Notes under the pieces: model-generated
What the model saw: only the letters and a program-made list of their open reading frames with translations
Told to the model about the DNA's origin: nothing
Database searches by the model: none
Position numbers and translations under genes: made by a program
Shown here: piece by piece, positions 7,901-17,484 of the stretch
Numbering within the stretch: position 1 is the stretch's first letter
How the letters are laid out: every line of letters begins with the position of its first letter
DNA from: Arcobacter sp. LC1
GTDB lineage: Bacteria; Campylobacterota; Campylobacteria; Campylobacterales; Arcobacteraceae
Direction: 5' to 3'
Length of the DNA: 64,000 nucleotides
NCBI GenBank assembly: GCA_021378565.1
Contig: JAACJU010000001.1
Location: forward strand, 163,451 to 227,450

Positions 7901-9715
7901 ATGAATTTAGAACAAAAAATAAAAGATTTACCAAAACTTGCAGGTGTCTATCAATACTATGACAAAAACGGGCATTTACTCTATATTGGTAAAGCAAAAA
8001 TACTAAAAAATAGAGTCAAAAGCTACTTTAAATTTATTCCCAAACTTGCTCCTTCAGATAAATTAGGTTTAAGAATTTATAAAATGATAAGTGAAACTGT
8101 ATCTTTGGAATATATCGTAGTTCCAAATGAATACGAAGCACTTATTTTGGAAAATTCCTTAATAAAGCAGTTGAAACCAAAATACAATATTTTATTAAGA
8201 GATGATAAAACTTTTCCTTATATTTATGTAGATTTTAACCTTGATTTTCCAAGATTAGAAATAACTAGAAAGGTTATTAATAAAAAAGGTATTAGATATT
8301 TTGGGCCATTTAGTTTAGGTGCAAGGGATATTTTAAATTCAATTTATGAGTTAGTTCCTCTGGTTCAAAAAAAATCTTGTGTAAGAGGTAAAAAAACTTG
8401 TCTTTTTTTTCAAATTGGCAAGTGCCTTGGTCCTTGCGAGGGCAGAATAGCTAAAGATGAATATAAAAAATATCTCAAAACTGCCCTAGATTTTTTATAC
8501 AATAAATCCAAGCTTTTAGCACTTTTAAAAATAAAAATGAAAGATTTTACACAAGATTGTCTTAGATTTGAAGATGCGCTTATTTTAAGAGATAGAATAA
8601 GCACTATAGAAAAATCTCAAATAAAATCTAGTATTGATTTAGCAAAAAACCAAAATATTGATATTTTTGCTATATCTCATAACAAAGCAGAACAAGGTGT
8701 TGTAGTTTCTATGTTTATTCGAGATGGAAAAGTAATATCTTCAGCAAATTCATATTTTTCTAGCCAAAATTTTTCTTATGATGAAGCCTATAAAAGAGCT
8801 TTAGTGAATTATTACAATCAAGACTTGCTTTTTGTACCAAAAGACATCTTACTTGGCAAAGTGATTGAAGAAGAAGAATTTTTAGAGGAATTCATAAAAA
8901 ATAAGTTTTCAAAAAATATAAAAATTTCTTCTCCAAAAATTGGGCAAAAAAAAGATTTAGTTAATATTGCTTTAAAAAATTGTGAAGAATTATTGAGAAT
9001 AAAAACACAAAATGCAAAATACTTGCCAGAAGCAAAATTAAAAGACTTTTTTGGATTTGAAGAAAGCATTACAAGAATAGAAGGTTTTGATAATTCTCAT
9101 ATGATGGGACAGGCAAAAGTGGGTGCTATGGTTGTTTATGAAAATGGCAAGTTTTTAAAAAGTGCTTATAGGCACTATAATTTAAGTGCTAGAGATGAAT
9201 ATGGGCAAATGAAAGAAATGCTAAGTGCAAGAGTAAATAGCTTTGATAAGAACCCTCCTCCTGATTTATGGGTTATTGATGGTGGTAAAACACTTTTAAG
9301 CCTTGCAAGGGATATATTGGCCTCTGTTGGAGTAAATATTGCAACTTTGGGCATTGCTAAAGAAAAAATTGATGCAAAAGCACATAGAGCAAAAGGAAAG
9401 GCAAAAGATATCTTGCACACAAAAGATAGTGAGCTTAAACTAAGCACAGCTGATAAAAATTTGCAATTCATACAAAGAATACGAGATGAATCCCATAGAT
9501 TTGCTATAACATATCATAAAAAAATGAAACTAAAAGAAGATAAAGAAATCTCTTTGCTTAACCTAAAAGGCATAGGTGAGGCAACAGTATCAAAGCTACT
9601 AAGATATTTTGAAACTTTTGAAAATATTAAAAAAGCTAGTTTTAAAGATTTAAAAGAACTTATAAATGAAAAAAATGCTAAACTTATCTTTGAATATTTT
9701 AATAATAAAAATTAA
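7901..9715 (+). CDS. uvrC: UvrABC excinuclease subunit C
   Basis: UvrC makes the dual incision in nucleotide excision repair. The 604-residue protein has the N-terminal GIY-YIG nuclease (GVYQYY ... LLYIGKA, about residues 15-35), a cysteine cluster at about 160-177, a central UVR region, the RNase H-like endonuclease (EGFDNSHMMG and WVIDGGK motifs) and a C-terminal helix-hairpin-helix (LLNLKGIGEATVSKLL). All expected parts are present. No Shine-Dalgarno sequence precedes the ATG; a -10 box sits immediately upstream. It is followed 12 bp later by alr on the same strand. Confidence 0.96.
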   Translation: MNLEQKIKDLPKLAGVYQYYDKNGHLLYIGKAKILKNRVKSYFKFIPKLAPSDKLGLRIYKMISETVSLEYIVVPNEYEALILENSLIKQLKPKYNILLRDDKTFPYIYVDFNLDFPRLEITRKVINKKGIRYFGPFSLGARDILNSIYELVPLVQKKSCVRGKKTCLFFQIGKCLGPCEGRIAKDEYKKYLKTALDFLYNKSKLLALLKIKMKDFTQDCLRFEDALILRDRISTIEKSQIKSSIDLAKNQNIDIFAISHNKAEQGVVVSMFIRDGKVISSANSYFSSQNFSYDEAYKRALVNYYNQDLLFVPKDILLGKVIEEEEFLEEFIKNKFSKNIKISSPKIGQKKDLVNIALKNCEELLRIKTQNAKYLPEAKLKDFFGFEESITRIEGFDNSHMMGQAKVGAMVVYENGKFLKSAYRHYNLSARDEYGQMKEMLSARVNSFDKNPPPDLWVIDGGKTLLSLARDILASVGVNIATLGIAKEKIDAKAHRAKGKAKDILHTKDSELKLSTADKNLQFIQRIRDESHRFAITYHKKMKLKEDKEISLLNLKGIGEATVSKLLRYFETFENIKKASFKDLKELINEKNAKLIFEYFNNKN

Positions 9716-9727
9716 AAGGAAAATATA

Positions 9728-10753
9728 ATGTCAACTATTTATTTAAGTAAAAAAAACCTATTTCATAACCTAGATAAAGCCTTAAGCATAGTCAAAGAAA
9801 AGTCAAAATTAGCACCTGTGTTAAAAGACAATGCCTATGGGCACGGATTAGTTGAAATGGCTTCACTTCTAAAAGAATACGGAGTTAGCAAGGCTGTTGT
9901 TATAACTTGCGATGATGCAGAGAAAATTAAAGATTTCTTTCCTTATATAATAGTTTTAGCAGATACTGTAAATGCAAGTTATTCACATGATTTTCACATA
10001 GCTATAAATGGTATAGAACAACTCGATGAACTCCCCGCAAACACGAACATCCACATCAATTGTGACACAGGGATGCACAGAAATGGAATAAGACCAGATC
10101 AGCTAGAAAGCTGTATTCGTGGGGCTCATGAGAGAAAATTGAATATTACTGGGATTTTTACACACTTTGCATCTTCATACATGGTTACTGAAAGTTTCAT
10201 TACTCAAAATGAGATATATTCTGTATGCTGCGAGAAGGCAAAGAAATTATGTGAAAAACTATCTTTACCCGTTCCAAGCGTCCATTCTTGCAATACTTCG
10301 GCACTTTTTAGAGCCAAAAACTTCACTGATGATTTTGCAAGATTAGGTAGTGGAATGTATGGATATTGTACTTACGGAAAGGGCCTTAAAAATCCAGATT
10401 TAAAGCCAGTATTATCGCTAGAAACAAATTTAATATCTAGTAGAATCTTAAAAAAAGGTCAAAAAATTGGATATGGTGAAACATATGAAGCAAAAGAAGA
10501 TATGCAAGTTGGAACTTATGATATAGGTTATGCTCAAGGTTTTCCTAGAGTAGATGAAACCAAAATTTATCATACTCCAGATAATTATAGACTTTTAGGA
10601 AGAGTATCTATGGATTATGTATCTTTAGATACAAATGAAAAAAAAGTTATTCTTTTTAATAATGTAAGTGGCTTAGCGGCTTTACATAAAACTATAACTA
10701 TTCAAATCACTTGTTCTTTATCTCCATTTTTAAAAAGAATCATAATAGAATGA
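9728..10753 (+). CDS. alr: Alanine racemase
   Basis: A PLP enzyme interconverting L- and D-alanine for peptidoglycan. The PLP lysine motif is visible as PVLKDNAYGHG near residue 33, and the second catalytic region reads IGYGETYEAK ... DIGYAQGFPR, with Tyr kept although the usual GYADGYPR is GYAQGFPR. The C-terminal GRVSMDY motif is intact. The 341-residue length is slightly short for the family. AAGGA precedes the ATG. The stretch about 10020-10140 is clearly richer in GC than the rest of the gene and its neighbours, which may reflect recombination. Its stop overlaps the start of the next gene. Confidence 0.93.
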   Translation: MSTIYLSKKNLFHNLDKALSIVKEKSKLAPVLKDNAYGHGLVEMASLLKEYGVSKAVVITCDDAEKIKDFFPYIIVLADTVNASYSHDFHIAINGIEQLDELPANTNIHINCDTGMHRNGIRPDQLESCIRGAHERKLNITGIFTHFASSYMVTESFITQNEIYSVCCEKAKKLCEKLSLPVPSVHSCNTSALFRAKNFTDDFARLGSGMYGYCTYGKGLKNPDLKPVLSLETNLISSRILKKGQKIGYGETYEAKEDMQVGTYDIGYAQGFPRVDETKIYHTPDNYRLLGRVSMDYVSLDTNEKKVILFNNVSGLAALHKTITIQITCSLSPFLKRIIIE

Positions 10754-11415
10754 AGAAAATACTCACTCTTTTACTTTTTATTTGTATTTTTAGTATTTCC
10801 ATTCAAGCTGATACGCTTAGCAAGGCAAAAAGTTTATGGCAAAATAAACAATACAAAGCGGCATTAAAAATTTATCAAAAAGAAGCAAAAAACGATAATC
10901 CTAAGGCACTTTATTTTTTAGCTAGACTGTATTATCAAAAAAGAAATTTTGCTTTGGCAGAAAAATATCTAAAAAAAGCAAGTTCTCTTGGATATTTAAA
11001 GGCTAGATATAATTTAGGAGTTTTTTATCAAAATAAAAGTACGAAGTATTTTGATTTAAAAAAATCCTTTGATATCTTTTATGCACTTGCAACAAAAGAT
11101 AAATATGCAAGTGCACAAAATCGAATAGGACTTTTTTTACAGCATGGTGTTTATGTTCAAACTGACTATAAACTTGCAGTAAAGTGGTATGAAAAATCAG
11201 CTAAACAAGGCGATGTTGATGCTGAATGTAATTTAGCTTTTATGTATGCAAGTGGTAAGGGCGTTTTTCCAAACTTTGGAAGAGCACATAATTTTGCAAA
11301 AAGAGGATATGCACAAGGTCAAGAAATATGCCGTAAAGTTTGGAAGCAATATAATCTCAAAAATTTTCCAGAAGATAAAAGTTTCAAGATTGGCTTTTTT
11401 AAGCCTATTGATTAG
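10750..11415 (+). CDS. Exported Sel1-repeat protein
   Basis: This is a 221-residue protein with a typical signal peptide ([20 protein letters not shown], cleavage after the final Ala) and at least three Sel1/TPR-like repeats of about 36 residues (for example AKGDV-type helices in [20 protein letters not shown] and the MYASGKGV segment). Such proteins are periplasmic or secreted scaffolds. I place the start at the ATG at 10750, not at an in-frame upstream ATG, because this gives a clean signal peptide and an ATGA overlap with alr. Function beyond protein binding is unknown. Confidence 0.8.
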   Translation: MKKILTLLLFICIFSISIQADTLSKAKSLWQNKQYKAALKIYQKEAKNDNPKALYFLARLYYQKRNFALAEKYLKKASSLGYLKARYNLGVFYQNKSTKYFDLKKSFDIFYALATKDKYASAQNRIGLFLQHGVYVQTDYKLAVKWYEKSAKQGDVDAECNLAFMYASGKGVFPNFGRAHNFAKRGYAQGQEICRKVWKQYNLKNFPEDKSFKIGFFKPID

Positions 11416-11981
11416 ATTTTTGTATGGATAAAGTTGTCTAAAACCCCGACAACAGCTTCTATGCTTTGCTCTCCACTTATATCATGCAAAATATTATGAT
11501 TTTTATAGAAATCTTGTATATCATTTAAGGGATTTTTATAAACTTCCATTCTATTTAAAAATACTTTTTCATTATCATCGGCACCCCTGGCTCTTCCTAA
11601 AACTCTTAATCTTGCAGTTTCGTCGCTAACTTTTACTTCGATTACATTTACAAGTTTTACGCTATCATCATTTTTTAGGTATTTGTCAAGCTCTAGCATT
11701 TGCTCTTTGCTTCTTGGATATCCATCTATTAATATTATATCTTTTGGTGCTTTTTTTATAGCTTCTGTTATCGTTTCTATAACTATTTCAATAGGTACTA
11801 AATTTCCCTTGCTAACAAAAGAATCAATTATTTTTCCTCTTTCGCTTTTAGATGCAACTTCAGCTCTAAACATATCTCCTGTTGAATAATGGATAATATT
11901 TTTATGTTTTTTTGCTATTAATTCTGCATCTGTTGTTTTGCCACTTCCTGGTGCACCAATTATCAAAAATATTTTCTTCAT
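11412..11981 (-). CDS. adk: Adenylate kinase
   Basis: Adenylate kinase balances ATP, ADP and AMP in the cytoplasm. The P-loop GAPGSGKT is at residues 8-15, followed by HYSTGDMFR (AMP binding) and DGYPRS. At 189 residues it is a short form without the zinc-type LID insertion. The gene converges on the Sel1-repeat gene, and their ends overlap by four bases. Confidence 0.95.
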   Translation of the reverse strand: MKKIFLIIGAPGSGKTTDAELIAKKHKNIIHYSTGDMFRAEVASKSERGKIIDSFVSKGNLVPIEIVIETITEAIKKAPKDIILIDGYPRSKEQMLELDKYLKNDDSVKLVNVIEVKVSDETARLRVLGRARGADDNEKVFLNRMEVYKNPLNDIQDFYKNHNILHDISGEQSIEAVVGVLDNFIHTKI

Positions 11982-12079
11982 CTACATCCTTTTATATTTT
12001 CAAAGTATAGCAAATTTTTGCTTATTATAAGGTATTCAGACTGTACATAAAATATACAAAAATATAATTATTTTAAAAG

Positions 12080-12100
12080 CTTGATTGACTTTGACTCAAG
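12080..12100 (+). promoter_or_regulatory. HAIR-type HspR operator
   Basis: CTTGATT, seven bases, then ACTCAAG matches the HspR-associated inverted repeat (CTTGAGT-N7-ACTCAAG) with one mismatch. It covers the -35 region of the cbpA-hspR promoter, so HspR binding would block transcription and give autoregulation. Confidence 0.8.
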
Positions 12101-12113
12101 TTTAGGTTATAAT
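12085..12113 (+). promoter_or_regulatory. cbpA-hspR promoter
   Basis: TTGACT at 12085-12090 and TATAAT at 12108-12113 are separated by 17 bp, a near-consensus vegetative promoter. A true -35 box is uncommon in this group. The cbpA ATG follows at 12152 with an AGAGG ribosome binding site. Confidence 0.75.
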
Positions 12114-12151
12114 TAAATATTAAATAATATAAGTAAAAAGTAGAGGTCAAA

Positions 12152-13021
12152 ATGGCAAAAAGTTTATATGAAACACTTGGTATTAGTGAAAGTGCTAGTG
12201 CAGATGAAATTAAAAAAGCATATAGAAAATTAGCGAGAAAATACCACCCTGATGTAAACAAAGACAAAGGGGCTGAAGATAAATTTAAAGAAATAAATGG
12301 AGCCTATGAAGTTTTAAGTAATCATGATAAAAAACAGCAATATGACCAAGTTGGTGATAGTATGTTTGGAGGACAACATTTCCATGATTTTGCACAAGGG
12401 CAAAATGCAGGAGTCAATCTAGATGATATACTTAGCCAAATGTTTGGAGGAGGAGCAAGTGGCTTTAGTGGAGCAGGTTTTGGAAATTCAAATTTTGAAG
12501 GTTTTGGAGGTTTTGGCGAACCTGATTTGGATTTACAAGCACAAATAAATATTGACTTTAGGACAGCAGTTCTAGGGGGAAAACAGCATATTTCACTAAA
12601 TAATACAAGTTTTGATATTAAAATCCCTGAAGGCATAAAAGATGGACAAAAAATTAGAGCCAAAGGAAAAGGAAAAAGTCTAAATGGTAAAAAAGGCGAT
12701 TTAATTATAAAAATAAATGTTGCCCCAGATGCGCAGTATTCGCAAAATGGCTCGACTTTGATTAAATATTTTGATATTCCTTTAAAAACTGCTTGGTTTG
12801 GTGGTAAAGTGCAGATTGAGACTCTGCATAAAAATTTTACACTAAAAATACCAGAAAATACCAAAGAAAATCAAAAGTTTAGAGTAAAAGATTTAGGAAT
12901 TTTAGATAGAAAAGCAAAAACAAGAGGCGATTTACATTTAAAAGCAAATATAGTCATACCTTCTTTGAGTGAACTTGATGATGATTTAAAAAACTTAATG
13001 CAAGAAAAATTGCCTTCTTAA
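12152..13021 (+). CDS. cbpA: Curved-DNA-binding protein A, DnaJ-family co-chaperone
   Basis: A 289-residue J-domain protein that stimulates DnaK. The J domain (about residues 1-67) has the HPD motif at 32-34, followed by a Gly/Phe-rich region (about 85-130) and two C-terminal substrate-binding beta domains. The cysteine zinc-finger of classical DnaJ is absent, which marks it as the CbpA type. It is the first gene of a two-gene operon with hspR, as in Campylobacter jejuni, and should be repressed by HspR through the operator upstream. Confidence 0.93.
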   Translation: MAKSLYETLGISESASADEIKKAYRKLARKYHPDVNKDKGAEDKFKEINGAYEVLSNHDKKQQYDQVGDSMFGGQHFHDFAQGQNAGVNLDDILSQMFGGGASGFSGAGFGNSNFEGFGGFGEPDLDLQAQINIDFRTAVLGGKQHISLNNTSFDIKIPEGIKDGQKIRAKGKGKSLNGKKGDLIIKINVAPDAQYSQNGSTLIKYFDIPLKTAWFGGKVQIETLHKNFTLKIPENTKENQKFRVKDLGILDRKAKTRGDLHLKANIVIPSLSELDDDLKNLMQEKLPS

Positions 13022-13044
13022 TTTAAAAAAGATGAAAAGGAAAA

Positions 13045-13428
13045 ATGATGGATAAGAATACTTATAAAGAACCTGTTTATCTGATAAGTGCAGTAGCACA
13101 AATTTTAAAAATCCATCCACAAACACTAAGACAATATGAGCGAGAAGGACTTATAAAACCTTCAAGATCAAACGGCAAAATAAGACTATATTCTCAAAAT
13201 GATATAGATAATATAAAAACTATTTTACAATTAACTAGAGATTTAGGGATAAATTTAGCTGGGGTTGATGTCATATTAAACTTAAAAGCAAAACTTGAGC
13301 TTGTAGAAAATGAATTAAAAATCTCTAAAGCAAAACTTGCAAAATTTGAGAAGCTTGGAATTGAACCACTTTCAAAAGCCTTAGTTCTTAGAAATTCAAG
13401 TGAACTTATAGTTATAGAAGAAATTTAG
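13045..13428 (+). CDS. hspR: Heat-shock repressor HspR, MerR family
   Basis: A 127-residue MerR-type regulator. The N-terminal winged helix-turn-helix reads YLISAVAQILKIHPQTLRQY then GLIKPSRSNGKIRLYS, close to HspR proteins, and a coiled-coil segment (about residues 85-110) follows for dimerisation. HspR represses chaperone operons by binding HAIR sites. Two ATG codons lie in tandem (13045 and 13048) after AAAAGGA; either may start the protein. The HAIR site upstream of cbpA supports autoregulation. Confidence 0.92.
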   Translation: MMDKNTYKEPVYLISAVAQILKIHPQTLRQYEREGLIKPSRSNGKIRLYSQNDIDNIKTILQLTRDLGINLAGVDVILNLKAKLELVENELKISKAKLAKFEKLGIEPLSKALVLRNSSELIVIEEI

Positions 13429-13453
13429 ATTTTAAACGCCATAACTATTCTTA

Positions 13454-14596
13454 CTAATCTAATTGATATTTTATTGTGTAATTTCTAGTTAATGGTGGAG
13501 TATCAAGATATGCTTCATCATTTACAAAAGTATTATTCTCTTCCACTCTAAAAGATTCTTCTTTAGGTACCAAATCAAGATTATTACTTTCTTTTTCTTT
13601 AAAGCCAGTCGCAACTATTGTAATTTTAACTTCATCAGACTCTAGTTTTTTATCAATAGTAGTTCCAAAAATAATAAGAGGATTTGAATCTATAGTTTGA
13701 TTTATTGTCTCCATTACATTATTTATGGCAAACAAAGAAACTTTTGGACTAATAGTAAAATGTATCAAAATACCTTTAGCACCATTTAAGGCAATTTTTT
13801 CTAAAAGTGGGGAGTTAATAGTATTTTCCAAAGCATCAAAGGCAGCATTTTCACCCTTAGCCTTACCAATGCCAATCAAAGCCATACCGCGATGACGCAT
13901 AATAGTTTTGACATCAGCAAGATCTATGTTAAAATCTTTAGCAGTTCCAGATTTTAAAATAACTTCACTCATACCATTTACTGCTCGGTATAAAACATTA
14001 TCAACGATTTTAAAAGACTCTTCCCAAGTAGTATCTTTATCAATAATTCCTAATAGTTTATTATTCGAAATAACAATAACAGAATCACTAACTTTTCTAA
14101 GTTCCTCAAGTCCAATATTTGCAAGCCCTACTCTTGAGCCTTCCCAAAAAAATGGCTTAGTAACAACAGAAACACTCAAAGCACCAATTTCTTTAGCAGC
14201 AGATGCAACAATAGCAACAGCACCAGTACCAGTACCGCCACCAAGCCCTGCTGAAATAAATACAATATCAGAACCTTTTAAGGATTCCTTTATATCTTCA
14301 TAGCTTTCAAGTGCTGAATCTTTTCCTATTTCAGGATCAGCTCCAGCTCCAAGTCCTTTTGTTAATTTTGGACCTAATTGGATTTTTTTTGGCGCTTTAC
14401 TTAGATTTAAAACTTGCAAATCTGTATTTGCAACGATTAAATTAACCCCAGAACAACCTTCATCAATCATATGGTCAATCATATTACAACCTGCACCACC
14501 TACGCCTATAACTGTAATTTTTGCCACATTATCCATCAAAGCATCATTTGGCATTTCTATTTCTAAGCTATTTGAATCAAACAAGGTATCTTCCAT
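13454..14596 (-). CDS. ftsZ: Cell division GTPase FtsZ
   Basis: FtsZ polymerises into the division ring. The 380-residue protein carries GGAGCN (about residues 33-38) and the tubulin signature GGGTGTG at 119-125, plus the T7-loop region around NIDLADV. The usual C-terminal conserved peptide is only weakly recognisable. The ATG overlaps the ftsA stop by one base (TAATG), implying translational coupling. The gene converges on hspR. Confidence 0.97.
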   Translation of the reverse strand: MEDTLFDSNSLEIEMPNDALMDNVAKITVIGVGGAGCNMIDHMIDEGCSGVNLIVANTDLQVLNLSKAPKKIQLGPKLTKGLGAGADPEIGKDSALESYEDIKESLKGSDIVFISAGLGGGTGTGAVAIVASAAKEIGALSVSVVTKPFFWEGSRVGLANIGLEELRKVSDSVIVISNNKLLGIIDKDTTWEESFKIVDNVLYRAVNGMSEVILKSGTAKDFNIDLADVKTIMRHRGMALIGIGKAKGENAAFDALENTINSPLLEKIALNGAKGILIHFTISPKVSLFAINNVMETINQTIDSNPLIIFGTTIDKKLESDEVKITIVATGFKEKESNNLDLVPKEESFRVEENNTFVNDEAYLDTPPLTRNYTIKYQLD

Positions 14597-15954
14597 TAAA
14601 ACAACTCCATCATTCTTTGTCCTATACTCTTTTTATGTCTTTTTTTAGGTCCGCTAAGTTGATTTTTATTTGTGCCAATAGTCTTAACCTGTTTAGGTTC
14701 ATCGCTTTTTATGCCTGGTGCTTTATAAATTTTTTCTTCATTTTTTTTTGGACTTTCTATAATCTTGTGAAGATTTTTATTTGAGTCAAGTTCAAAGTTT
14801 GGTTTATCATTTAGCATATAAGATAAAAGTCCCATAACACTTGCTAAACTTGGATCTGACAAATCCATAACACCATTTTTAAGATTTTCAGGCCTTGCAA
14901 TCTTAACAGGCAAGTCCTCAAAAATCTTAATTGCTAACTCTTTTACTCCAGCTAACTCGCTCATTCCACCTGTGATTACAAGCCCTGCACTCATATTTTT
15001 TATTACTCCATTTGCTTGCATTTTATCTCTCATTAAAATAAGCATTTCTTCTATTCTTGCATGTACTATTATTTGGATTTGTTCTAAGCTAATTTCTTGA
15101 AGTTTTTTTTCATCGCCCAAAATTGGAATTTTAACTTTTTTTATTTTCTTTTCTTCATTTTCTTTTTTACTAAGCAAAGCACCATATTTTATCTTTAGTT
15201 CCTCAGCCGCAGAAACTGGAGTTCTTAGCATCGAAGATAAATCATTAGTAATATTTGATGAGCCAACAGGTAAAAAATCTATGTATGAAACAGCTTTTTT
15301 TTTAAAAAAAATAAACTCACTCGTAGTGCTTCCGATGTCTAAAAGCCCTATTCCAAAACGCTTTTGCTCTTCATCTAAAACAGCTATAGAAGAAGCATAA
15401 GAATTTAATACAAAATTATAAACTTTTAGCTTTGCTTCTTTCATAGCACTTTTAATATTTGCAAGAGCTGTTTTTTTAGCTGTGATTATATAAACAATCA
15501 CTTCCAATCTAGAACCTGTCATATTTAAAGGGTTTTCAAGATAACTAGAATCATCAACTTTAAAATACATAGGTAGAACATGCACAGCCTCATATTCATC
15601 TACAATACTTGCTTGATACAAGGCTTGTTGCATTACTTTATTTACTTCGCTTGAGCTTATTAAACTATTTGGAATACTAATAGAGCCTCTACCTTTAATT
15701 CCTTTAATATCAGCTCCTGACATAGAAACAACAGCTCCACTAAAATCCTCATCAGTCAAGCTTTTAGCTTGATTTAGAGCCTTTTTTATGCTATCACCAG
15801 CTAGGGAAATACTTGTAATTAATCCTTTATTAACTCCCCTACTAGGCTCAACCGCAGCTCCTAAAATACTAATCTTATTTTCTAAGTTTTTTTTAGCAAT
15901 TACAGCTTTTATGCTACTTGAACATATGTCTATTGCTAAAATACTTTGCTTCAA
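14596..15954 (-). CDS. ftsA: Cell division protein FtsA
   Basis: An actin-like ATPase that tethers FtsZ to the membrane. The phosphate-binding block LLDIGSTTSEF and the TGGMSELAGV block are visible. The last residues (KRHKKSIGQRMMELF) form the amphipathic membrane-targeting helix. The 452-residue length is longer than E. coli FtsA because of a Lys-rich linker before that helix. The start is TTG within a TTGA overlap with the ppiD stop. Confidence 0.94.
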   Translation of the reverse strand: MKQSILAIDICSSSIKAVIAKKNLENKISILGAAVEPSRGVNKGLITSISLAGDSIKKALNQAKSLTDEDFSGAVVSMSGADIKGIKGRGSISIPNSLISSSEVNKVMQQALYQASIVDEYEAVHVLPMYFKVDDSSYLENPLNMTGSRLEVIVYIITAKKTALANIKSAMKEAKLKVYNFVLNSYASSIAVLDEEQKRFGIGLLDIGSTTSEFIFFKKKAVSYIDFLPVGSSNITNDLSSMLRTPVSAAEELKIKYGALLSKKENEEKKIKKVKIPILGDEKKLQEISLEQIQIIVHARIEEMLILMRDKMQANGVIKNMSAGLVITGGMSELAGVKELAIKIFEDLPVKIARPENLKNGVMDLSDPSLASVMGLLSYMLNDKPNFELDSNKNLHKIIESPKKNEEKIYKAPGIKSDEPKQVKTIGTNKNQLSGPKKRHKKSIGQRMMELF

Positions 15955-17423
15955 TTATTACCCTTTTCATCATTTAAATAAATTTTAATTTCATATTTAT
16001 TTTGTAAATTTCCAATTATTTTTGACATAAGCTCATTGCTTTGCCAAAGTTTGATAGTGTTTCTTATGCCAGCTTCTTTGTTTTTATCAAATTTTGCTAA
16101 TTTACTTCCACTAATATTATAAATAAGAGCTTTGTTATTTAAATATATTATACCATTTTTCTTGTTAAGCATAAAAAGTTTTTGCAAAAACTGCGCACTT
16201 TCTTGAGCGTCTAGTCCTGCAATTTTGTCCAAAGATGTTCTAGATACAAAACCAATGCTTTTGCCTTTAAAATCTTTTAGAGCTTTATTTGCTCTAAGTT
16301 TTAAAACATCTTGTTTTTTTAAAGCTTGGAAATCAACAAGTACAAGACTTTTTGCTTTTTTAAAACCAAGAATTTTTCGAGGATTTTTATTAACTATTTG
16401 TAAAGTTAAATAATAATCCTTATGAACAAATGGTTTGATAAATTTTCCCAAACTTGAAAACTTAATTTTCTTTTTTACTGATTTTGGAAAGTCAATATTT
16501 TCTAAGCTTATATCTTCTCTTTTATCAAAAGATAATTTTGATTTTTTTAATTTTATATAATCTTTTAAAGCTTGAAATTTTGCATCTTTTTGTGATAAAA
16601 TTTTATTTATTTTACCTTTTGCAAGCTCGAAACTAAGTATTTTTCCGTCTGTTGCTAAAAGCGAATCTTTATTAGTCTTGTAATAGTTTTTTAAAGCACT
16701 CAAAGCATAAGTTTTTGCTGCAATATGAGTTTTATAAACATCAATTTTGTAAGTAATATTTGATTTATATTTTGCTTTATTTTTAAGCCAATAAGCTTTA
16801 AGTTCTTTTTCATTGATTTTTACTTTCATATCTTTAAGTTTTAAAATCTGCAAACTCAAATTATCTTGTGAAAATAAAATTGAACCAAAGTTTTTTACTT
16901 CCGCTAAACTAGGATTTATAGCAAAAATATCTTCAATTTTTTGTAAAAGTACATCTTGTCTCAAAGAAGCTTCAAAATCACTAATTTTTAAACCATTAAC
17001 TGCTAAAACTTTTTCATATGTTTTTTTGTCAAAATTACCATTTTTATAAAAAACTTTCATTCCGATTAGTTTTTGAGCCACTTCTTTATCACTAACTCCA
17101 AGACCTAAATCATCAGCAAAATTTAAAAGCAAATTTCTTTGTATTAAAGATTGTAAAGCTATTTGTCTAAGGTGCATTTTATCTGCAACTTCTTTAGTAA
17201 AGCCTGAGCCAAGCCCTTTAGAATATCTATCATAAATTGAATTATACTCTGTTTGGTACTCTGTGCGAGATATTTTTTTTGAACCTACTGTTGCTACATA
17301 TTTTGAGCTTTTACTATAATTGTATGTTCCCCAACCAACAAAACCAGCGCCTATAAAAGCAACTGTACTTATCCAAATAGTTATGACTAGCCATCTTCTG
17401 TGTCTTTGCATCCAAGTTATCAT
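15951..17423 (-). CDS. PpiD/SurA-like membrane-anchored periplasmic chaperone
   Basis: A 490-residue protein with one N-terminal membrane anchor (about residues 9-31) followed by a SurA/PpiD N-terminal chaperone domain (TVGSKKISRTEYQ and the LIQRNLLLNFADDLG helix). It would face the periplasm and assist folding of exported proteins. I see no clear parvulin active-site signature, so isomerase activity is uncertain. The order ppiD-ftsA-ftsZ matches Campylobacter jejuni. Its stop overlaps the ftsA start by four bases. Confidence 0.85.
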   Translation of the reverse strand: MITWMQRHRRWLVITIWISTVAFIGAGFVGWGTYNYSKSSKYVATVGSKKISRTEYQTEYNSIYDRYSKGLGSGFTKEVADKMHLRQIALQSLIQRNLLLNFADDLGLGVSDKEVAQKLIGMKVFYKNGNFDKKTYEKVLAVNGLKISDFEASLRQDVLLQKIEDIFAINPSLAEVKNFGSILFSQDNLSLQILKLKDMKVKINEKELKAYWLKNKAKYKSNITYKIDVYKTHIAAKTYALSALKNYYKTNKDSLLATDGKILSFELAKGKINKILSQKDAKFQALKDYIKLKKSKLSFDKREDISLENIDFPKSVKKKIKFSSLGKFIKPFVHKDYYLTLQIVNKNPRKILGFKKAKSLVLVDFQALKKQDVLKLRANKALKDFKGKSIGFVSRTSLDKIAGLDAQESAQFLQKLFMLNKKNGIIYLNNKALIYNISGSKLAKFDKNKEAGIRNTIKLWQSNELMSKIIGNLQNKYEIKIYLNDEKGNN

Positions 17424-17484
17424 ACTTAAACAATCCTCTATTTTTTTGATAATATACTACAAATTTGCTTTTATTTTTGTTAAG

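Noticed and set aside
9175..9471. Open frame antisense to uvrC, similar to 13908-14303 within ftsZ
   Set aside because: Both are shadows of strongly conserved genes and have no start signals.
10711..10749. Upstream in-frame ATG for the Sel1-repeat gene
   Set aside because: It lies inside alr and would add 13 residues in front of a complete signal peptide; the ATG at 10750 overlaps the alr stop as expected.
12322..12864. Long open frame antisense to cbpA
   Set aside because: It is Pro/Cys/Ser-rich in the way of a shadow frame, lacks a ribosome binding site and lies fully inside a conserved gene.
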